A stretch of DNA of 33,918 nucleotides, from the NCBI GenBank assembly GCA_025362195.1, contig JANYHV010000464.1:1-33918 (forward strand), in the 5' to 3' direction. The notes beneath the pieces were generated by a model that was given only the letters and a program-made list of their open reading frames with translations, was not told the origin of the DNA and searched no databases. This DNA comes from Fimbriiglobus sp. (GTDB lineage: Bacteria; Planctomycetota; Planctomycetia; Gemmatales; Gemmataceae). Both the position numbers and the translations under genes were made by a program. How positions within the stretch are numbered: the first letter of the stretch is position 1; every line of letters starts with the position of its first letter. Positions 1-6,385 of the stretch are shown here, in pieces.

Positions 1-49
1 GTTCTTCGACTCAGAACTCCAGGCGCTGACGCTCCTGGCTCGCCGGGTT

Positions 50-1021
50 TTAGCCCAGCCGGCGGGCCATTTCGTAGTACAGCGGGATGCCGGCGAGCAG
101 GTTGAACGGGAAGGTCACGCCGAGCGCGCACGTCAGCGACAGCGTCGGGTTGGCCTCGGGCAGGGTCAGCCGCACTGCCGGGGGGGCGGCGATGTACGAC
201 GCGCTCGACGCCATCGCGCCGAGGACCGTCGCCCCGCCGACCGACAGCCCGGCGACGTGCCCCAGCCAGACGCCGAGCGCGCCGTGCAGCACCGGGACGA
301 CGACGGCGAAGCCGAGTAGGAACGGGCCGACGCGGCGCAGGTCGGCCAGCCGCTCGCCGGCCGCCGCGCCCATGTGCAGCAGGAACAGGCAGAGCGCGCC
401 GCGGAAGATCGGCCCCTTGGTGTCGAAGAACAGCGCCACGTCGGCCCAGTTTTTCTCGCCGGTCAGCGCCCCGACTACGGTGCCGCCGATCAGTAGCAGG
501 AGGCCGCGGGAGGTGAGGATTTCGTGCAGCGCCCCGCCCAGAGACCGGCCTGACCCGGCGGTCATCACGCCGATGCCCAGTGCGATGTTGATGCCGGGGC
601 TTTCGAGCAGCGTCACGAGGGTCGGCATGAAGCCTTCGGCCGGGCAGCCCTGCGCGGCGACGAAGGTTTGCGCGGCGATGAACGTCACCGCCGACACCGA
701 GCCGTAGTGCGCGGCCACCCCGGCGGCGTCGGCCGCGGACAGCCGGCCGACGTACCGCAAGAGCGCGAACGAGGTCAGCGGGGTCAGGCAGCCGAGGAGC
801 AGCGTCACCCCGGCCGGCGCGGCCAGTTCCCCCGGGGAGGCGTGGGCCAACTCGACCCCGCCCTTCAAGCCGATGGCGAAGAGCAGGTACGCCGCAATCG
901 CCCCGAAGGCGTCCTTCGGAATCGACAGGTCGCTGCGGACGACGCGGGCGAGAAGCCCGAGGACGAAGGCCAGGACGGCGGGGGACAGCAGGTTCGTGGT
1001 CAAGACGCCGGTCGGGGTCAT
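50..1021 (-). CDS. sbtA: SbtA-type sodium-dependent bicarbonate transporter
   Basis: Predicted inner-membrane carrier of the SbtA family (Pfam Sbt_1) that imports bicarbonate with sodium. The 323-residue product is almost entirely hydrophobic, with about ten membrane segments in two related halves. Family-typical stretches are AAHYGSVSAVTF at residues 103-114, LLESPGI at 138-144, ASSASYIAAPPAVR at 271-284 and GVTFPFN at 301-307. Length is close to the family norm. The ATG is preceded by AGAGG four bases upstream. No SbtB (PII-like) partner gene is visible; the upstream neighbour on the same strand encodes an MpsC-family protein, also tied to inorganic carbon transport. A promoter-like site and a terminator-like hairpin lie in the gap before the start, suggesting control by attenuation. 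Short inverted repeats follow the stop (positions 1-49) but without a T-run. Family assignment is strong; substrate is inferred from the family. Confidence 0.9.
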   Translation of the reverse strand: MTPTGVLTTNLLSPAVLAFVLGLLARVVRSDLSIPKDAFGAIAAYLLFAIGLKGGVELAHASPGELAAPAGVTLLLGCLTPLTSFALLRYVGRLSAADAAGVAAHYGSVSAVTFIAAQTFVAAQGCPAEGFMPTLVTLLESPGINIALGIGVMTAGSGRSLGGALHEILTSRGLLLLIGGTVVGALTGEKNWADVALFFDTKGPIFRGALCLFLLHMGAAAGERLADLRRVGPFLLGFAVVVPVLHGALGVWLGHVAGLSVGGATVLGAMASSASYIAAPPAVRLTLPEANPTLSLTCALGVTFPFNLLAGIPLYYEMARRLG

Positions 1022-1046
1022 GGGGCCTCTGGGGTCAGGGAGATAC

Positions 1047-1105
1047 GAAAAAAGGCCGGAGATCCGTTCCCCTCACTGCGTGCAGTGGGGAACGATTCTC
1101 CGGCC
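1047..1105 (-). terminator. Terminator-like hairpin in the sbtA leader (candidate attenuator)
   Basis: On the minus strand a long hairpin runs from 1105 to 1054: outer arms GGCCGGAGA/TCTCCGGCC, a two-base internal loop, middle arms CGTTCCCC/GGGGAACG, then ACTGC/GCAGT around a tiny loop. It is followed at once by six T residues (1053-1048). This is a textbook intrinsic terminator. Its end lies only about 25 bases before the sbtA ATG, too close for a separate promoter and leader, so transcripts reaching sbtA should have to pass it. It could also simply end the upstream MpsC-family transcript, whose stop codon is 163 bases upstream. Confidence 0.75.
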
Positions 1106-1210
1106 TAGCTCCGCCCCGGCGTTTTGGTCCGGGTCGGCAGTCAGCGTTTGCGATCAGTCCGTTCGTCGCGGCCGGCCCGTGCCGTCCGGTTCGCCCGGTC
1201 AGTCTCTCAA

Positions 1211-1239
1211 TTTCTAACGTCCCGCCGGCGAGCTGTCAA
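1211..1239 (-). promoter_or_regulatory. Candidate sigma70 promoter for sbtA
   Basis: Minus strand: a perfect -35 TTGACA at 1239-1234, a 17-base spacer, and a -10-like TAGAAA at 1216-1211 (four of six matches to TATAAT). It sits just after the stop codon of the MpsC-family gene. Transcription would start near 1204, giving a leader of about 180 bases before sbtA that contains the terminator-like hairpin. Prediction by consensus only. Confidence 0.5.
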
Positions 1240-1268
1240 TTGCTGCGTGGCGAAATCGGGCGGACCGC

Positions 1269-1646
1269 TCAGCCGACCGCCAGCGCCGGCCGGCCCTCCA
1301 GCGTGAAAACGATGACCCGCTCGCCGGTGCGGGTGCTGATGTCGGTGTGGAGGCTGCGGACCGGGACGCCGACGATCTCCTGGATGGCCGCGCACAGGAT
1401 CGTCGCCCCGCTCTCGATGAGTTGCTGGCGGACCTGCTTGATGAGGTCGCGGCCGCGGTGCGGGTCGGGGTCGGCGGCCAGCTTGCGCTCGGCCGGGGTG
1501 AGCACGTCCTTGAGCCGCACGAGGACCATGTCGTCCACGAGGTACGCCCGCGCGTCGAGCGGCCCGCGGCCCATGTACTCCTTCTCGAACCGGCCGACCG
1601 CCTGGCTGACCTCGTCCTCCATTGCGCCCTTCGTCGTCCGCGGCAT
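1269..1646 (-). CDS. MpsC family (DUF2294) protein
   Basis: A soluble 125-residue protein of the DUF2294 family (Pfam PF10057), renamed MpsC after the Staphylococcus aureus MpsABC membrane-potential/bicarbonate uptake system. The hallmark stretch HTDISTRTGERVIVFTL is at residues 100-116, preceded by DDMVLVRLKDVLTPAE at 38-53 and a helix with DLIKQVRQQLIESG at 67-80. Nearly the whole protein is this one domain, the usual family length. The ATG is preceded by GAGGAG about seven bases upstream. It lies upstream of the SbtA-type transporter on the same strand, and the shared link to inorganic carbon supports a functional connection, although the biochemical role of MpsC proteins is not settled. 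No MpsA/DabB or MpsB/DabA homologue is visible here. A longer frame on the same strand exists but has no protein-like character upstream of this start. Confidence 0.85.
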   Translation of the reverse strand: MPRTTKGAMEDEVSQAVGRFEKEYMGRGPLDARAYLVDDMVLVRLKDVLTPAERKLAADPDPHRGRDLIKQVRQQLIESGATILCAAIQEIVGVPVRSLHTDISTRTGERVIVFTLEGRPALAVG

Positions 1647-1893
1647 CGCTCGAACTCCTCGGTACGGGGGAAGCAGTCGTCGGCGGCCACGCCTGGGGCA
1701 CCCTTACGTTAGTGTCCCGCCGCCCCCCGACGACCCCATCGCATCCCCGGCCACGCATTCCGACATCGACTCCGCCGTCCGTCGCCGGCCCGATGGCTGT
1801 CCGGCTGGCTGGTACGATGTGGACGGCGCGACGTGCCCGTGCCGCGACGGCTGTCTCCGGGCACGGAGTCCCCGTCGTGCTCGAACACGCGGC

Positions 1894-2491
1894 GCAATGC
1901 CCGTCCGGCGAATGCGCGACCAACTCGGCGCGTCGGCCTCGGGCAACCAATATGATGCGCGGGACCGACCGGTGTCGGTCGCGGCCCGATGTCACTGGGA
2001 GTCGGGCGACAGGGTCTGGACGGTCCACGCGGTCCGTCGGGCCCGGTCCGGGTCGCCTCGGGTAAACGCGGACCTCCTCGGCCGGGGGAGGTGCCGCGTC
2101 ACCGGTGTGGCGAAGGCGGTGAAGTCGCTCAAGATTCGGGCGAGTTCCCCACCGCACGTTCCGCGTCGGCACGACGGCCCGGTCCACGCCTTCCTCGCCG
2201 CGGACAACGTCTCGGGCCGCGACTTCACGGCCACGAAGCCGAACTTGGTGTGGCTCGCCGCCCGATCGATCTCCCGACAGGGGGAAGGCGTCCGGGAGCG
2301 TTCGGGCGTGGAGGCCTTGCTCTCGCGGCGGGTCGTGGGCGGGACGATAGCGGCGTCGATGGCGCGCCGGTGAGTGGTCGGCGCACTAAGCACGGCGGCG
2401 GCGGGGGCTGCTGGCGCAATCGGCTTGCGGGAGCCAGTACGCCGGCGACCACTCCCACCGCGAGCACGCCGGGCACGGCATTCGGTGCCGT
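1894..2491 (+). pseudogene. Decayed IS3-family transposase OrfB, N-terminal and middle part
   Basis: Read in the plus frame from about 1894, the translation keeps the order of IS3 OrfB landmarks: MPVRRMRDQLGASASG (usual form PVRxMCxxLGVSASGYYAW), VHAVRRARSGSPRV (usual TYGSPRV), NVSGRDFTATKPNLVW and LLSRRVVGGTIAASM (usual LFSRRVVGWAM). That frame stops at 2373. After a +1 shift, QSACGSQYAGDH and HGIRC at 2417-2488 continue the protein (usual HSDRGSQYAGDHYQ...GIRCSMSR). Both visible DDE aspartates are lost (WLAARS instead of WxADIT; SAC instead of SDR), so it cannot be active. The C-terminal part is missing here. No OrfA or left terminal repeat was found in 1647-1893, which otherwise holds nothing I recognise. 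Confidence 0.75.
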
Positions 2492-2599
2492 AATTCCGGG
2501 GTGGGCGGGTTTCGGTTTCGACGGTAAAACGTGGCCGCCACCTTCGTGGCTTCTCGGAACCCCTTGACCGTTCCAGACCCGACTTCAGAGGGGAAAGAC

Positions 2600-3844
2600 G
2601 TGCCGCCGACTCCGGACGAAGTCCACACGCAGACTGAGGCGATCTACCGCGCCGAGTCCCGGCGCGTCTTCGCCACCCTGGTGCGGCTGCTGAGGGACTT
2701 CGACCGGGCCGAGGAGGCGCTGCACGAGGCGTTCGCGGCGGCCGTCGAGCGGTGGCCCCGGGAGGGCGTCCCGGACAACCCGCGGGCCTGGCTGGTCTCC
2801 GCCGGCCGGTTCAAGGCGATCGACGCGATCCGCCGCCGGGGCCACTTCGACGCCCTCCAGCCCGGGTTGGCCGGTCGCCTGGCGGAGGTCGCCGCGGCCA
2901 ACGACGCGCGGGAGGACCGGGCGGTCGAGGACGACCGGCTGCGGCTGATCTTCGCCTGCTGCCACCCCGCCGTCGATCGCCTGGTGCAGGTCCCTTTGAC
3001 GCTGCGCGAGGTGTGCGGCCTCACGACCGAAGAGATCGCCGGGGCGTTCTTGACCGCGCCGGCGACGATGGCCCAGCGGCTCGTGCGCGGGAAGGCCAAG
3101 ATTCGGGACGCCGGCATCCCGTTCGCCGTCCCGGCCGCCGACGAACTCCCGGAGCGACTCGGATCGGTGCTGGCCGTCGTCTACCTGGTGTTCACCGAGG
3201 GGTACTCGGCCAGTTCGGGCGAGGCGCTCACGCGGGCGGACCTGTCGGGGGAGGCCATTCGCCTGGGGCGGCTCGTGGTCGAGTTGCTCCCCGACCCGGA
3301 GGCCGTCGGCCTGCTCGCGCTCATGCTCCTCCAGGAATCGCGCCGCACCGCCCGCACCACCCCGGACGGCGACATCGTGCTGCTCCAGGACCAGGACCGC
3401 TCGGCGTGGGACGCCCGCCTCATCGCCGAAGGGCGGGCGCTGGCCGACCGGGCACAGGCCGCCCGGCGGGCCGGGCCTTACGCCCTGCAAGCGGCCGTCG
3501 CGGCCGCGCACGCCGGGGCCGCGACGGCCGCGGCGACCGACTGGCACCGGATCGCGTCTCTGTACGACGCCCTGATCGCCGCGAACCCGTCGCCGGTGGT
3601 GGAGTTGAACCGTGCCGTGGCGGTGGCGATGCGCGACGGGGTCGCGGCCGGGCTGGACCTGATCGACCTGATCCTCGGCCGCGGCGACCTCGCCGACTAC
3701 CACCTCGCCCACGCCGCCCGCGCAGACCTGCTGCGCCGACTGGGACGTGTGGACGACGCCCGCGTCGCCTACATCCGCGCGCTTGCGCTGGCCCGGCAGG
3801 AGCCGGAGCGCCGCTTCCTGGCGATGCGACTGGCACAACTCTGA
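2600..3844 (+). CDS. ECF42-type RNA polymerase sigma factor with C-terminal TPR extension
   Basis: Sigma factor of the ECF42 type, directing RNA polymerase to its own promoter class. Counting from the chosen GTG, region 2 covers residues 13-80 ([18 protein letters not shown], then [17 protein letters not shown]) and region 4 covers about 115-165 ([42 protein letters not shown]). A DUF6596-type domain with [12 protein letters not shown] follows, then helical TPR-like sequence to residue 414 ([24 protein letters not shown]). The long C-terminal extension and the linked DGPF gene are what define this group in the literature. I prefer GTG at 2600 because AGAGGGG lies six bases before it; an in-frame ATG at 2531 would add 23 residues without family character. 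No anti-sigma gene is adjacent, as usual for this group. Its likely target promoters are at 3885 and 5214. Confidence 0.9.
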   Translation: MPPTPDEVHTQTEAIYRAESRRVFATLVRLLRDFDRAEEALHEAFAAAVERWPREGVPDNPRAWLVSAGRFKAIDAIRRRGHFDALQPGLAGRLAEVAAANDAREDRAVEDDRLRLIFACCHPAVDRLVQVPLTLREVCGLTTEEIAGAFLTAPATMAQRLVRGKAKIRDAGIPFAVPAADELPERLGSVLAVVYLVFTEGYSASSGEALTRADLSGEAIRLGRLVVELLPDPEAVGLLALMLLQESRRTARTTPDGDIVLLQDQDRSAWDARLIAEGRALADRAQAARRAGPYALQAAVAAAHAGAATAAATDWHRIASLYDALIAANPSPVVELNRAVAVAMRDGVAAGLDLIDLILGRGDLADYHLAHAARADLLRRLGRVDDARVAYIRALALARQEPERRFLAMRLAQL

Positions 3845-3884
3845 CCGTTCGTGGCGGCGAATCCCGAAATAATCTTCCCCAGGG

Positions 3885-3911
3885 TGTCGATCCGCGGCCG
3901 GCCCGTTCGAC
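3885..3911 (+). promoter_or_regulatory. Candidate ECF42 promoter before the VOC-DGPF pair
   Basis: TGTCGA at 3885-3890, a 17-base spacer, then CGAC at 3908-3911. A second copy at 5214-5240 matches at 23 of 27 positions. From memory of work on Streptomyces venezuelae ECF42, its targets have TGTCGA at -35 and CG(A/T)C at -10. The site lies about 48 bases before the ATG of the first VOC gene and directly behind the sigma factor gene. Confidence 0.65.
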
Positions 3912-3958
3912 AGTGCTGTCAGGGGAACGCCTCACACCACTCCACCCGAGGGATTTCG

Positions 3959-4444
3959 ATGGCCCGGCAGAAGATCACCCCGTTCTTGTGGCTCGACGGC
4001 CAGGCCGAGGAGGCGGCCGCCTTTTACGTCTCGCTGCTCCCGGACTCCGCCGTCACGAACGTCACCCCAGGCCCGGACGGGGCGGCACTGGTGGTCGAGT
4101 TCCGGCTCGCGGGGGCGCACCACTACCTCGCGCTCAACGGCGGGCCGCACTACAAGCTCACCGAGGCGATCTCGCTCTCGATCGACTGCCAGACGCAGGC
4201 CGAGGTGGACGACCTGTGGGAGAAACTCTCGGCCGGCGGCTCGAAGGGCCGCTGCGGGTGGCTCAAGGACAAGTACGGCCTGTCGTGGCAGGTTATCCCG
4301 TCCGCCCTCGGGGAACTCATGGGGGGCGCGGACCGCGCGAAGGCGGGCCGGGTCATGGCGGCGATGATGGGCATGACCAAGCTCGACATCCAGGGGCTGC
4401 GCGACGCGGCCGACGGAACTGATACGACCGAGGTGGGGCAATGA
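3959..4444 (+). CDS. VOC family protein (PhnB/3-demethylubiquinone methyltransferase-like)
   Basis: A 161-residue cytoplasmic protein of the vicinal oxygen chelate superfamily (Pfam PF06983). The opening ITPFLWLDGQAEEAAAFY, the central LNGGPHYKLTEAISLSI, and KLSAGGSKGRCGWLKDKYGL followed by SWQVIPSALGEL match the PhnB-like subgroup, often labelled 3-demethylubiquinone-9 3-methyltransferase although most members have no proven activity. The start at 3959 is chosen because GAGGG lies six bases upstream and the family signature begins at once; an in-frame ATG at 3851 would add 36 unrelated residues and run over the promoter-like element. Its stop overlaps the next start (ATGA), so it is translationally coupled to the DGPF gene. 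Likely transcribed from the ECF42-type site at 3885. Function beyond the fold is unknown. Confidence 0.88.
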   Translation: MARQKITPFLWLDGQAEEAAAFYVSLLPDSAVTNVTPGPDGAALVVEFRLAGAHHYLALNGGPHYKLTEAISLSIDCQTQAEVDDLWEKLSAGGSKGRCGWLKDKYGLSWQVIPSALGELMGGADRAKAGRVMAAMMGMTKLDIQGLRDAADGTDTTEVGQ

Positions 4445-5208
4445 AGTACCTGTTGCTGATGTACGGGGCCGAGGGCCAGTGGACGGACGACGAGCGGCGA
4501 GAGTGCATGGTCGAATCGCTGGGCGTGTGCGACGAGCTGGCCGCCCGAGGCCAGTTCCTCGCAACGTCGCCCCTGCAGTCCGTCACGACGGCCGCGACGG
4601 TGCGCGTGCGGGGCGGCCGGGCGCTCGTCACCGACGGGCCGTTCGCCGAGACGACCGAGCAACTCGGCGGCTATTTCCTGCTCGACCTGCCCGACCTCGA
4701 CGCGGCGATCGCGGTCGCCGCCCGCCTGCCGCCGGCGCGAAAGGGGACCGTCGAGATCCGCCCCCTCCTCGCCCTCGACGGCCTGCCGCCGAGGAGGCCG
4801 TACCCGGCCGGGTCGAGCGAACCGGGCGTCACGCCGTTCCTGCTCCTGTGTTACCACGACGAATCGGCGTGGCAGGCAGCCGGCCCGGCCGCCCACCAGG
4901 AAGCGGTGACGGAGGCCGCCGCTTTCTGCCGCGAGTTGAGCGACGCGGGCCGGTACCTGAACTCCTCGCCGCTGCACCCGGCGGCGACGGCTACGTGCGT
5001 GCGGGTGCGCGACGGCAAGCGGGTCGTCACCGACGGGCCGTTCGCCGAGACGCGCGAGGTACTTGGCGGGTTCGACGTCTTCCTGGCCGAGTCGCGCGAC
5101 GCCGCGCTGCGCGTCGCCGCCCGGCAGCCCGGTGCCCGGCACGGGACGGTCGAGGTCCGGCCGCTCTTCGACCTGTCCGGTCTGCACACTTCGGTGTCGA
5201 TTTCCTGA
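4441..5208 (+). CDS. Tandem DGPF (YCII-related) domain protein
   Basis: A 255-residue cytoplasmic protein made of two YCII/DGPF domains (Pfam PF03795). The first spans residues 1-113, with YLLLMYG at the start, DGPFAE at 65-70 and GTVEIRPL at 102-109. The second spans about 132-250, with FLLLCYHDE at its start, DGPFAE at 198-203 and GTVEVRPL near 238. Family members are normally single domains of about 120 residues, so this is a fused duplication. DGPF genes are the characteristic neighbours of ECF42 sigma factors, as here, but their biochemical role is unknown. The start overlaps the stop of the VOC gene by four bases (ATGA), indicating co-translation. The reading frame ends at TGA, six bases before the second ECF42-type promoter element. 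Confidence 0.92.
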   Translation: MKYLLLMYGAEGQWTDDERRECMVESLGVCDELAARGQFLATSPLQSVTTAATVRVRGGRALVTDGPFAETTEQLGGYFLLDLPDLDAAIAVAARLPPARKGTVEIRPLLALDGLPPRRPYPAGSSEPGVTPFLLLCYHDESAWQAAGPAAHQEAVTEAAAFCRELSDAGRYLNSSPLHPAATATCVRVRDGKRVVTDGPFAETREVLGGFDVFLAESRDAALRVAARQPGARHGTVEVRPLFDLSGLHTSVSIS

Positions 5209-5213
5209 GCCAG

Positions 5214-5240
5214 TGTCGATTCCCGCCCGGCCCGTTCGGC
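5214..5240 (+). promoter_or_regulatory. Second candidate ECF42 promoter
   Basis: TGTCGA at 5214-5219, a 17-base spacer whose sequence matches the spacer of the element at 3885 in 14 of 17 positions, then CGGC at 5237-5240 (CGAC in the first copy). It begins just after the DGPF stop codon and would start a transcript about 70 bases before the second VOC gene. An additional TGTCGA at 5195-5200 has no matching -10 at the right distance. Confidence 0.6.
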
Positions 5241-5312
5241 TAACTCGTGGATCGGGGGGCGGGCGAACGGGTCGCCCGCCTCCCGACCACTCACCCCAAG
5301 CGAGGTCCAGAC

Positions 5313-5741
5313 ATGCCCGCCACGACCATTGCCCCGTACCTGATGTTCGGCGGCCGCTGCGAGGAGGCCCTCGACTTTTACCGGACGGCCCTCGGCGCGG
5401 AGGTCGAAATGCTCATGCGCTTCGATGAAAGCCCCGAGCCGACCCCGCCGGGGATGCTGCAAACGGGCTTCGAGAAGAAAGTGATGCACGCCTCGTTCCG
5501 CGTCCGCGGCGTCCAACTCATGGCGTCCGACGGGTGCAGCGACCAGTCGAAGTTCGACGGCTTCCGCCTGACGCTGAGTGTGCCGACCGAGGCCGACGCG
5601 CGGCGTTCGTTCGACGCCCTGGCCGACGGCGGGAGCGTGCAAATGCCCCTGGCGAAGACCTTCTGGTCGCCGTGCTACGGGATGGTCACCGACCGGTTCG
5701 GCCTCGGCTGGATGGTCATGGTGACCGACCAGTCGTGCTGA
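5313..5741 (+). CDS. VOC family protein (PhnB-like)
   Basis: A 142-residue VOC-superfamily protein. IAPYLMFGGRCEEALDFY at the start, a central KVMHASFRVRGVQLMASDG, and FWSPCYGMVTDRFGLGWMV near the end are typical of the PhnB/YjdN subgroup. It shares fold but little sequence with the VOC protein at 3959, so the two are not recent duplicates. The ATG at 5313 is chosen because the family signature begins there and GAGG lies eight bases upstream; an in-frame ATG at 5247 adds 22 residues with no family character. A separate ECF42-type promoter element precedes it. Proteins of this type may be glyoxalase-like or antibiotic-binding, but nothing in the sequence decides the substrate. Confidence 0.88.
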   Translation: MPATTIAPYLMFGGRCEEALDFYRTALGAEVEMLMRFDESPEPTPPGMLQTGFEKKVMHASFRVRGVQLMASDGCSDQSKFDGFRLTLSVPTEADARRSFDALADGGSVQMPLAKTFWSPCYGMVTDRFGLGWMVMVTDQSC

Positions 5742-5836
5742 CGGGCCTGCCGCGAAGTGAAGTCCACACCCGCGGACGGACGCCGCACCGGCGGCGGTTG
5801 AATCCGTACCCTTTTCCCCCTCAATTGGAGTTCGAC

Positions 5837-6367
5837 ATGTTGCGACGAATGATGGCCGTTGGCGTGTTACTGGTCGCCCTCACCTCCGCGGGCCGCGGCG
5901 AGGACGTGCCGGCCGCGGCGAAGCCCGCGAACCCGGCGTTCGAGAAGCTCAAGAAGACGGCCGGCACCTGGGTCGAGGCCGACAAGGACGGCAACCCGAC
6001 CGACAAAGTGGTGTCGGTCGTCAAGGTGACCGCGGGCGGGTCGGCCGTGCAGGAGACGACGTTCCCCGGCCAACCGATGGAGATGGTCTCGGTCTACCAC
6101 CTGGACAAGGGGGACCTCCTGATGACGCACTACTGCGTGCTGGGCAACCAGCCGCGCATGAAGGCCGACCCGGCTTCCCCGGCGAACCAGATCGTCTGGA
6201 AGTTCGCCGGCGGCACGAACCTCGACCCGGCCAAGGACGCCCACATGCACGGGGCGACGGTCACGTTCGTGGGCGACGACCACATGCAGATCGCCGGGGA
6301 GGCGTGGGAGAACGGCAAGCCGTCCGACGCCCACTGCGGCACGATGAAACTCGTCCGCAAGAAGTAA
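5837..6367 (+). CDS. Small secreted protein of unknown function (DUF1579-like)
   Basis: A 176-residue protein with a clear signal peptide (MLRRMMAVGVLLVALTSAG, with cleavage likely before or near the following GED) and a mature domain beginning FEKLKKTAGTWVEAD. The pattern AGTW, a central YHLDKGDLLMTHYC and a final MKLVRKK suggest a small beta-barrel domain of the kind found in DUF1579-like planctomycete proteins that assess a weight or tolerance; I recognise the type but know no function. GGAG lies six bases before the ATG. It follows the second VOC gene after 95 bases on the same strand with no TGTCGA element in the gap, so it may be the last gene of that unit or separately expressed. It is convergent with the FG-GAP gene 18 bases downstream. 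Confidence 0.75.
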   Translation: MLRRMMAVGVLLVALTSAGRGEDVPAAAKPANPAFEKLKKTAGTWVEADKDGNPTDKVVSVVKVTAGGSAVQETTFPGQPMEMVSVYHLDKGDLLMTHYCVLGNQPRMKADPASPANQIVWKFAGGTNLDPAKDAHMHGATVTFVGDDHMQIAGEAWENGKPSDAHCGTMKLVRKK

Positions 6368-6385
6368 GCCGGACGCGCGCGAGTC

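Noticed and set aside
1240-2373. A 377-codon plus-strand reading frame as one gene
   Set aside because: Its first third is antisense to the MpsC-family gene and only the part after about 1894 has recognisable (transposase) character; it is an accident of high GC.
2752-4422. A 556-codon plus-strand reading frame overlapping the sigma factor and VOC genes
   Set aside because: Same strand but off-frame to two well-recognised genes; arginine/proline/glycine-rich shadow.
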